NCBI GenBank assembly: GCA_043777675.1
Contig: JAYWHR010000047.1
Span: 62,001-126,000, forward strand
Origin: JANMDU01 sp043777675
GTDB lineage: Bacteria; Pseudomonadota; Gammaproteobacteria; Burkholderiales; Burkholderiaceae_C
Reading direction: 5' to 3'
DNA: 64,000 nucleotides
The translations under genes and the position numbers were made by a program. The notes beneath the pieces were generated by a model. That model was not told where the DNA came from and made no database searches. It saw only the letters and a list, made by a program, of their open reading frames with translations. Position 1 is the stretch's first letter, and each line of letters begins with the position of its first letter. Positions 50,509-56,596 of this stretch are shown here, piece after piece.

Positions 50509-51054
50509 TTACTTAGCGGCCATGGGCATGGGCTTGATTGCGCCGCAGTTCGCGCCTAAAAACTTGCCACTGGTTTGCATGTCCATCGTTTCTTTTTTGC
50601 CGTTTTGCACTGTATTGATACGCATCTTTCCGGTGTAGTTGTCCGCATCCACAAAAGTGACTTGGCCCGCGCCATCGCCGGGCGGGTTGGTGCATTGGAA
50701 GCTGAAATTTTGCGTTGCACCGCTTTCGGAGAATTTGTAAGTGCAACCTTGGCGCTGCTCCACGGGTGGGCGGCTGGCCATCTCGGGCGTGATGCACTGT
50801 TTGAGTACCGTTACGCCACCTGCGCCCATGCTCATGTTCACGCCTTGCTTGGCCATCATCTCTTCCATTTGCTTGCGCTGCGCAGGTGGCATCGAAGCCA
50901 TCATTTTCTGCGCCTCTTCCATCTGCTTGGCCATTTGCGGATTGGTGGGGGACGACATTTTGCTGCTCATCTCCCAGAGGCCAGGTTTGGTGCTACTTTG
51001 AGCCATGACAGCGCTCGATAAAGCCATCAACACGGTGGTAAGCACTGAGCGCAT
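50509..51054 (-). CDS. DUF3617-type periplasmic protein
   Basis: A 181-residue exported protein with a signal peptide (SSAVMAQ) and the DUF3617 pattern: KPGLWEMSSKM near the start, a Met/Gln-rich helix (MAKQMEEAQKMMASMPPAQ), QCITPEMA, GCTYKFS and a C-terminal Cys in GANCGAIKP. Function unknown. It is divergent from pdxA across 93 bp. Confidence 0.85.
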   Translation of the reverse strand: MRSVLTTVLMALSSAVMAQSSTKPGLWEMSSKMSSPTNPQMAKQMEEAQKMMASMPPAQRKQMEEMMAKQGVNMSMGAGGVTVLKQCITPEMASRPPVEQRQGCTYKFSESGATQNFSFQCTNPPGDGAGQVTFVDADNYTGKMRINTVQNGKKETMDMQTSGKFLGANCGAIKPMPMAAK

Positions 51055-51147
51055 TTGTATCTCCTAAAACGTAAAACCGCATTCTCACCCGATCTTGCAG
51101 CATTTGCCAATAGGCTGACAAGGCTTTAAGTGTGATGAAATGACGGC

Positions 51148-52182
51148 ATGACAGCATTTTTACCCATCGCCATCACCCCCGGAGACCCTGCCGGCATCGG
51201 CCCTGAGATTGTGACCAAAGCATTTCGCGATGTACCTGATGTGATGGCGGGCTGCTTCGTGCTGGGCGATGTGGCGCTGATGCAGCGGGCGGCTGATTTG
51301 ATTGACGGCGTTGCGGTGCGCAAGTTGGCTACTCTGAACGAAGTCAGCGCCAGCCCAGCCACCGGTATTCCCGTTCTCGATTTACTATCAAAAGATGAGC
51401 ATATTGCGCATATTCCATACCGGCAGTTAAGCGATTTGGCGGGAAAATTCTCTGCCCAATGCGTGCGCGAAGCCACACGCATGACGCTGCGCGGCGAAGT
51501 CGCAGCCATCGTTACAGCGCCGATTCACAAAGAGGCTTGGGGCGCAGCGGGTATCGCGTTTCCCGGTCACACGGAATTGCTGCAACATGAGGCTACTGCG
51601 TTTGCAGGCGTGCAGATGAGCGACATGCCCGTTCGCATGATGTTGGCCAATGATGAGCTGCGCACCGTGCTCGTGAGCATTCATGTGAGCTTGCGCGATG
51701 CGATTGAGCGCGTGACGCAGGCCAATGTGCTGCAAACCATCCAGATCACCCACGCCGCACTCTCGCAAAGCCTAGGCCGCGCGCCACGCATCGCCGTCGC
51801 TGGCCTGAACCCACATGCAGGCGAAGGCGGGTTATTCGGCAGCGAAGAGATCGAGCACATCCTGCCCGCCATCCAAACCGCAATCGCCCAAGGCATCAAC
51901 GCCACAGGCCCCTACCCGCCCGACACGATCTTCATGCAAGCTCGTGGTTTCAAAAAGTTTGATGCAGTGATTGCGATGTACCACGACCAAGGCTTAATCC
52001 CGGTGAAATACCTCGGCGTGGAAAAAGGTGTGAACGTCACCCTCGGCCTGCACAATGGCCAAGGCAAAGCCTTGATACGCACCAGCCCCGATCACGGCAC
52101 AGCGTTTGATATTGCGGGGCAAGGCATTGCGGATGCTTCGAGTTTGATTGAAGCGGTGCGGCAAGCGAAGGCTTTGCTCTGA
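51148..52182 (+). CDS. pdxA: 4-hydroxythreonine-4-phosphate dehydrogenase
   Basis: A 344-residue NAD-dependent enzyme of pyridoxal 5'-phosphate biosynthesis. The signature ITPGDPAGIGPEI opens the protein; the metal-binding histidines lie in TAPIHKEAW, SIHVSLRDA and YHDQGLIPVKY, and the NHPH-like region is GLNPHAGEGG. One internal variable segment (DEHIAHIPYRQL) is encoded by a copy of the dispersed repeat. Convergent with the NTF2-like gene. Confidence 0.95.
   Translation: MTAFLPIAITPGDPAGIGPEIVTKAFRDVPDVMAGCFVLGDVALMQRAADLIDGVAVRKLATLNEVSASPATGIPVLDLLSKDEHIAHIPYRQLSDLAGKFSAQCVREATRMTLRGEVAAIVTAPIHKEAWGAAGIAFPGHTELLQHEATAFAGVQMSDMPVRMMLANDELRTVLVSIHVSLRDAIERVTQANVLQTIQITHAALSQSLGRAPRIAVAGLNPHAGEGGLFGSEEIEHILPAIQTAIAQGINATGPYPPDTIFMQARGFKKFDAVIAMYHDQGLIPVKYLGVEKGVNVTLGLHNGQGKALIRTSPDHGTAFDIAGQGIADASSLIEAVRQAKALL
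51385..51425 (+). repeat. Dispersed GCCGGCTA repeat, copy 11 (inside pdxA)
   Basis: CATATTGCGCATATTCCATA then CCGGCAG, in the sense of pdxA. The TTGCGCATATTC part is identical to copy 4. Confidence 0.7.
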
Positions 52183-52201
52183 TCAGCATCAATATGCAGA
52201 T

Positions 52202-52570
52202 TCACTTTGCTGCAAACTGCACTGGATCATAGAAAAATGTCTCTTGCGCGATTTGTTCGCCTTCCCAGCGCTGATAGGCCAGCTCCTCGATGCGAGTGTG
52301 CTTGCCATCCAACCATTGAAACTCAAACACCCAGCGGATCACGACGTGATCGCCATTCTGGAAAACCGGGCGTACACAAGTCGAGGCCACGGATTTGACG
52401 CGCGCCATCGTGGCTCGCTCTTTCGCTGCCAAAAGCTCTCTGCCTTGCCGTGGTGCAGACTGGTTGTCTTGCATGCTGGCGTTTGGTGTGTAGAACTCTT
52501 CGATGGCTTCTGTATGTGCGCCTTCGACTACGCGGGCGATGAATTTGTCTAGGGTTGCTTGTGTTGGCAT
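52202..52570 (-). CDS. NTF2/SnoaL-like protein
   Basis: A 122-residue single-domain protein of the NTF2-like superfamily (MPTQATLDKFIARVVEGAHTEAIEEFYTPNASMQDN, then WVFEFQWLDGKHTRIEELAYQRWEGEQI in outline). Such proteins are often small hydrolases, isomerases or ligand-binding units; the function here is unknown. It is the last gene of the TetR-led operon of small proteins and converges with pdxA. Confidence 0.85.
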   Translation of the reverse strand: MPTQATLDKFIARVVEGAHTEAIEEFYTPNASMQDNQSAPRQGRELLAAKERATMARVKSVASTCVRPVFQNGDHVVIRWVFEFQWLDGKHTRIEELAYQRWEGEQIAQETFFYDPVQFAAK

Positions 52571-52593
52571 GGCTTGAGTTCCTTCAATGGTTT

Positions 52594-53052
52594 TTACCTC
52601 ACGTCAATATCGAAATGCATCACATCTTCACGCACGCCCAGCTTAGTGTACAGCGCAATCGCAGGTTCATCGCCATAGTCGGCTTGTACATAGATTGCCC
52701 ACGCTCCGCATGCGCGTGCCAGTGGCTGCAGGGCTTCGATTAAAGCGGTGGCGATACCTTGCTTTCTGTACGCTACATCGACTGCTAAATCGTAGATATA
52801 AATCTCACTGCGTTGTTGCTCGATTTTTTGCAGCTCATACGCCACCAAACCGCCGACGATTTTTTCTTCAACCACCGCTGCGATGACGAATACATCATCT
52901 TTGGTCAACAGTTTGGTCAAGTAAGCCGCATCGAGTCGTTTGGCGGCATAGTTGCTTGGGTCTTCAAAGGCTGAGCCAAACATATCAAGCAAGCCGGGCA
53001 CGAGATGAATGTGCTCCGGGCGCAGGCGCTGGATGGTGAATGAGGTCGTCAT
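52594..53052 (-). CDS. AAC(3)-I-like aminoglycoside 3-N-acetyltransferase (GNAT)
   Basis: A 152-residue GNAT acetyltransferase. Its second half closely follows AAC(3)-I enzymes: EQQRSEIYIYDLAV, YRKQGIATALIEAL (acetyl-CoA loop), IYVQADYGDEPAIALYTKLG and EDVMHFDID. The first half (LLDMFGSAFEDPSNY, AAYLTKLLTKDDVFVIAAV) also aligns. Family members acetylate gentamicin-type aminoglycosides. It is chromosomal, in an operon of VOC and SRPBCC proteins, with no integron or insertion sequence beside it. The ATG at 53052 is chosen; a GTG at 53067 is possible. Whether it confers resistance cannot be judged from sequence. Confidence 0.85.
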   Translation of the reverse strand: MTTSFTIQRLRPEHIHLVPGLLDMFGSAFEDPSNYAAKRLDAAYLTKLLTKDDVFVIAAVVEEKIVGGLVAYELQKIEQQRSEIYIYDLAVDVAYRKQGIATALIEALQPLARACGAWAIYVQADYGDEPAIALYTKLGVREDVMHFDIDVR

Positions 53053-53063
53053 GGTTAAAAGAC

Positions 53064-53537
53064 TCACAAGGTTTTAGCCAAAGCTTCAAGCTGATCGGCG
53101 GCAATGCCCCAGCCTTCATGGAAGCCCATCTTCACATGCTCTTGCATGTCAGCTTCATTCCAGTGATGCACTCGGGCGATGTAATGCGTTTGCCCATTCG
53201 TCGCATCGGCAAGCAAAATCTCGCCGACCATAAAGGCTTAGCCCGATGGAATCCGCGCACTGGTGAATCCATCGGTAAACGCCAAGCGCTTGCCTTCTTC
53301 AACCGCGAGGTACACGCCTTGATTAGAAAACGATTCACCACCGGGCCCACACATAGTCATACTGCTCGCGCCGCCTGCGCGCACATCCAAATCCACATCC
53401 TTCACAAACCAAGGCTTGGGGCAGAACCATTGCTCCACCAAATCAGCCTCAGTCCAGCATTGCCAAAGGCTCAAGCGCGGGGCGACGAGCGTGCGCTCTA
53501 GCGTGAGGGTGAGAGAGGGCGTTGATGGATTCATCAT
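53064..53537 (-). pseudogene. SRPBCC (AHSA1-like) gene with one in-frame TAA
   Basis: A full 157-codon SRPBCC frame from MMNPSTPSLTLTLERTLVAP to HEGWGIAADQLEALAKTL, interrupted by a single TAA at 53238-53240. The sequence reads ARIPSG, stop, AFMVGEILLADATNGQTHYIARVHHW, and the part after the stop is exactly the conserved C-terminal half (HHWNEADMQEHVKMGFHEGW). Relatives have a Lys or similar residue at this point, so one base change explains the stop. It lies 11 bp upstream of the acetyltransferase gene and is preceded by an AGGAG site and a dispersed repeat. Confidence 0.88.
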
Positions 53538-53549
53538 TTACTCCTATTT

Positions 53550-53582
53550 CAATAGCACTCTGCGCAGTATTTATGCCGGCTA
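53550..53582 (+). repeat. Dispersed GCCGGCTA repeat, copy 12
   Basis: CAATAGCACTCTGCGCAG then TATTTATGCCGGCTA; its arm ends at the AGGAG of the SRPBCC gene read on the minus strand. Confidence 0.88.
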
Positions 53583-53603
53583 GGTGCTAGTTTTTTTAAA
53601 AAA

Positions 53604-53951
53604 TTAAGCCTGCATCACAATCTGAAAACCGCCGTAGATCATGCGTTTGGCATCGAAAGGCATTTCTGCGCTCGACATGCGCGCATCTTGCATGGCTTTC
53701 TCCCAGCCCGCGTCGCGCACGGCTTTGCTGGGCCACTCTACCCACGCGAAGACGACGGCCTCGCCCTCTTCCCGCTTCACCGCCGTCGTGAATGAAGTGA
53801 GCTTGCCTTCGGGCACATCGTCGCCCCAAGCCTCAATGCTCTTGAGCGCACCATATTCTTTGAGCACCACGGCCATATCAGCCGCATGCTTGAGATACGC
53901 CTTCTTGTTGGCCTGCGGCACAGCGGCAACAAAGCCATCAATGTAATTCAT
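53604..53951 (-). CDS. DUF1428 (YbaA-like) protein
   Basis: A 115-residue small protein of the DUF1428 family (MNYIDGFVAAVPQANKKAYLKHA, GDDVPEGKLTSF, EGEAVVFAWVEWPSKAVRDAGW, and the end PFDAKRMIYGGFQIV). Structurally these are dimeric ferredoxin-like alpha/beta proteins of unknown role. AGGAG precedes the ATG, followed upstream by a dispersed repeat. The tail of a second DUF1428 gene survives at 55527-55604. Confidence 0.9.
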   Translation of the reverse strand: MNYIDGFVAAVPQANKKAYLKHAADMAVVLKEYGALKSIEAWGDDVPEGKLTSFTTAVKREEGEAVVFAWVEWPSKAVRDAGWEKAMQDARMSSAEMPFDAKRMIYGGFQIVMQA

Positions 53952-53966
53952 GAGTTACTCCTAATA

Positions 53967-53999
53967 TGATAGCACTTTGCGTAGATTTCATGCCGGCTA
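53967..53999 (+). repeat. Dispersed GCCGGCTA repeat, copy 13
   Basis: TGATAGCACTTTGCGTAG then ATTTCATGCCGGCTA, directly upstream of the DUF1428 ribosome site on the minus strand. Confidence 0.88.
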
Positions 54000-54046
54000 G
54001 GTGCTGATTTTTCTTAAAAATGAGGCTTTGAACACCGCCCGAACTC

Positions 54047-54493
54047 TTATTCAGGAATATCCGGCTCAACTAGGCGGGCTAAGTTCAACAGAGATTCTTG
54101 CCAGCCCAGATAGCAAGCCTCGGCGGGGATCATTTCGGGAATGCCGCTTTGCGTGATGCTGATCGCAGTACCCACCGAAACCGCTTTGATCGTGACGCGC
54201 GTGGTCATCTAGCCGGGCAAGTGTGGATTGTCAAATTTGGCGGTGTAGGCAATCTGCTCGTTTTCTTTGAGTTCGACATAGTTGCCACCAAAGAACATTT
54301 CATTACCAGTGGTGAAGTTGATAAACGAGCCGCGCCATGCGCCACCTACTTTTACCTCCATCTTTTCGATGTTGCCCACGAAGCCGTTGGGCGGCAGCCA
54401 GCTAGCAAACGCTCTTGCTTGAGTGAACGCACGCCAGACTTTCTCGGGCGTGGTGGTGAGCACGCGGTGCAGTTGAACAGTTCCAGTTGACAT
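54047..54493 (-). pseudogene. SRPBCC (AHSA1-like) gene with one in-frame TAG
   Basis: A complete 148-codon SRPBCC frame from MSTGTVQLHRVLTTTPEKVWRAF to LVEPDIPE, interrupted by a single TAG at 54209-54211. The sequence reads FDNPHLPG, stop, MTTRVTIKAVSVGTAI, then SGIPEMIPAEACYLGWQESL, the usual C-terminal SRPBCC signature. Relatives have Glu at the stop (LPGEM), so GAG to TAG is the likely change. The start has an AGGAG site. It is the second gene of the same operon to carry a lone nonsense codon. Confidence 0.88.
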
Positions 54494-54507
54494 ATTTACT
54501 CCTAAAA

Positions 54508-54540
54508 AATGAGCAGTTCGCGCAGATTCCATGCCGGCTA
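54508..54540 (+). repeat. Dispersed GCCGGCTA repeat, copy 14
   Basis: AATGAGCAGTTCGCGCAG then ATTCCATGCCGGCTA, directly upstream of the SRPBCC ribosome site on the minus strand. Confidence 0.87.
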
Positions 54541-54566
54541 TGTGCTGGTTTTGCTTAAAAAATAGC

Positions 54567-55046
54567 TCAGCCGCGCCTTGCTGTCTCAATCGCCGCGATA
54601 TCGATTTTTCCCATCGTCATCATCGCGTCGAACGCCCGCTTGGCCGCAGCGGGGTCTGAATCGGTGATGGCCTCCATCAAAACGCGCGGTGTGATTTGCC
54701 ACGATAGACCCCAACGGTCTTTGCACCAGCCGCAGGCGCTGGTCTGCCCGCCGTTGTTCACAATGGCATGCCAGAGGCGATCCGTCTCGGCCTGATCTTC
54801 GGTGGAGATTTGAAAAGAAAATGCATTGGTATGCGGCACACCGGGGCCGCCATTCAACCCCAAGCAAGGAATGCCGCAAACGGTGAACTCCACGGTGAGC
54901 GCATCGCCTTGCTTGCCTGAGGGATAGTCGCCCGGGGCGCGATGAACCTTGCCAACGAAGCTGTTCGAGAAGGTTTGGGCATAGAAACGCGCCGCATCTT
55001 CTGCGCCGCCGTCGAACCACAGGCAGATTGTGTTTTTTGCGATCAT
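54567..55046 (-). CDS. VOC family (PhnB-like) protein
   Basis: A 159-residue VOC protein of the PhnB / 3-demethylubiquinone-methyltransferase-like group: MIAKNTICLWFDGGAEDAARFYAQTF at the start, then EFTVCGIPCLGLNGGPGVPHTNAFSF and CGWCKDRWGLSWQITP. The start is taken at the ATG with AAGGAA upstream rather than at the longer in-frame codon. The function of these proteins is mostly unknown. It is a member of the TetR-led operon. Confidence 0.9.
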   Translation of the reverse strand: MIAKNTICLWFDGGAEDAARFYAQTFSNSFVGKVHRAPGDYPSGKQGDALTVEFTVCGIPCLGLNGGPGVPHTNAFSFQISTEDQAETDRLWHAIVNNGGQTSACGWCKDRWGLSWQITPRVLMEAITDSDPAAAKRAFDAMMTMGKIDIAAIETARRG

Positions 55047-55082
55047 GACGAATTCCTTTTCACTAGGTTTGGACAAAAACGC

Positions 55083-55487
55083 TTACGTCGCATGCACATG
55101 CTTGGCAAAGTTATCCAAAATGGCTTGCCAGCCTTGGCGCTGCTGTTCTTCTGAATGCGAGGCTTCACTGTCGAAACTCACACTAACAATGACCTCGTTT
55201 GCGCTCTCTTTAAAATCGACTTGCGCGTCGCGATCTTCCATCGTGTACGCAATTAACTTGTTTGGCACGACCTTGGTGTATGTGCCTGCAAAATCAAAAC
55301 CAAAGCTGCCGTCCTTGGCTTCCATACGCGATGAGAACGCGCCGCCTTCGCGCAAATCCACGCTCGCTGCCGTGGTGTGCCAGTCGCTTGATGCAGCATT
55401 CCACTTCATGATATCTGCTGGCGTGGTGTAGGCACTCCATACTTTGGCGATGGGTGCTTTGACCAAAGTTTGAACGGTGATCTTCAT
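55083..55487 (-). CDS. SRPBCC (AHSA1-like) protein
   Basis: A 134-residue intact SRPBCC-domain protein (MKITVQTLVKAPIAKVWSAYTTPADIMKWNAAS, LREGGAFSSRMEAKDGSFGFDF, and the end GWQAILDNFAKHV). It is the only one of the three SRPBCC genes here without a nonsense codon. GGAG precedes the ATG. Relatives bind hydrophobic ligands; a specific role is unknown. Confidence 0.9.
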   Translation of the reverse strand: MKITVQTLVKAPIAKVWSAYTTPADIMKWNAASSDWHTTAASVDLREGGAFSSRMEAKDGSFGFDFAGTYTKVVPNKLIAYTMEDRDAQVDFKESANEVIVSVSFDSEASHSEEQQRQGWQAILDNFAKHVHAT

Positions 55488-55526
55488 GGATTTACTCCTT
55501 TGAGGCTGATGAAAAAAATTGGCCTT

Positions 55527-55604
55527 TCAGCCATTGACAATGGTTTGGAATCCGCCGCGCAGCATGCGTTTGGCATCGAAAGATAACGTGTGTTTTTCAC
55601 TCAC
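55527..55604 (-). pseudogene. Remnant tail of a DUF1428 gene
   Basis: A 25-codon frame from a GTG overlapping the upstream TGA (GTGA) reads VSEKHTLSFDAKRMLRGG then FQTIVNG. It matches only the last ~20 residues of the intact DUF1428 protein at 53604 (PFDAKRMIYGGFQIV). The rest of the gene is missing. It lies between the TetR-DUF4287 frame and the intact SRPBCC gene. Confidence 0.78.
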
Positions 55605-56467
55605 GGCTTAGCTCCTTTCGCTTTGTTGTAAGCGACCAATGCGTTGGCATGGCCGTGGCCTATGTTGTGTTCGCGCTTTAAGTACTCCACCTGCTCCATG
55701 TGTTTTTGATCTTTGATCTTGTCCAGTGTTTTCAACCAATGCGCAATGGGTTTGGCATATTTCGACTCAATTGAAGGGAAGTAGGACGCGGGCCCTTTCA
55801 CAACGACAGCGCCTGACGAGTTGGTGGCCATATGAATTTCCTTTCGTACTTGGTTTCGGGTTTCATCTGCTGGGGTCAGCAGACCTTCTACGTAGTTGCG
55901 CAAATGCACGATGAGCTGCGGGGCAATGGCACTATCACCCTGCGCCTTAGCCACGATGAATGCGCCTTGCAGCGCGGCCTGCGTGTAGAGCGCGAGATTT
56001 TCGGGATTCCAATCCGCATCGGGCGCATACAGCGCCTTGGCATGCGCGATCATGGGCGTGAGGGTGCGGGCGTGGCTCTCGATACCTTCGCGGCAGGCGG
56101 CGCGGATGGCGGGGTGGCTGTCATACGTCTCTTGCACCATGGTGCCCAGCAAGCATGTGACATCGGCCAAATCGCCTTGCACGATATGTGAGCGGAAATC
56201 GATGTAGGCCAAGATTCTCTCGCGCGGGTCGGCAATCTGCTGATACGGCGCGGATTCAAAGAGCGCGCCTGTGACAGCGCTCCAATGCTGCGTGGCGGCG
56301 ATGGCCAGATCTTCTTTGCTTTTGAAATGATGAAAGAAGCTGCCCTTGCCCACCCCACTGGCCACGCAAATATCGTCAACCGTGGTGGCGCTGTAGCCTT
56401 TGGCGCGAATGACGTTGAGGGCGGCGTCGAGCAGCTTGGTGCGGGTGGGGTGAGCGGTGTCTTGCAT
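55601..56467 (-). CDS. TetR-family regulator fused in frame to a DUF4287 domain
   Basis: A 288-codon frame. Residues ~1-200 are a TetR repressor: HTH TKLLDAALNVIRAKGYSATTVDDICVASGVGKGSFFHHFKSKEDL, then a helical ligand domain resembling NemR/YxaF-like regulators. Residues ~213-288, from MATNSSGAVVVKGPASYFPSIE to HGHANALVAYNKAKG, are a complete DUF4287 protein. The junction codes for RKEIH and contains AAGGAAATTCATATG, a good ribosome site plus ATG at 55831. DUF4287 was probably a separate gene, and its upstream neighbour lost its stop codon. Both the fusion and free DUF4287 may be made. Two operators lie upstream. Confidence 0.85.
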   Translation of the reverse strand: MQDTAHPTRTKLLDAALNVIRAKGYSATTVDDICVASGVGKGSFFHHFKSKEDLAIAATQHWSAVTGALFESAPYQQIADPRERILAYIDFRSHIVQGDLADVTCLLGTMVQETYDSHPAIRAACREGIESHARTLTPMIAHAKALYAPDADWNPENLALYTQAALQGAFIVAKAQGDSAIAPQLIVHLRNYVEGLLTPADETRNQVRKEIHMATNSSGAVVVKGPASYFPSIESKYAKPIAHWLKTLDKIKDQKHMEQVEYLKREHNIGHGHANALVAYNKAKGAKP

Positions 56468-56483
56468 GATACGTTTTAATTAA

Positions 56484-56520
56484 ACCTACTGGTTGGTATG
56501 CATTGTACCGATTGGTTGGT
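56484..56520. promoter_or_regulatory. Tandem TetR-type operators
   Basis: ACCTACTGGTTGGT (56484-56497) and ACCGATTGGTTGGT (56507-56520): 14-base imperfect palindromes with the ACCnAyTGGTTGGT pattern, 23 bases apart (about two helical turns), just upstream of the TetR gene. Likely autoregulation and control of the downstream operon. Confidence 0.68.
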
Positions 56521-56596
56521 TTGGAGCAAGAAGGGATTTGTAAGTATTTGCAGGCAACAGGCAGACTGCTGCCAAAAAAGCGAGGAGACTCTTGCG

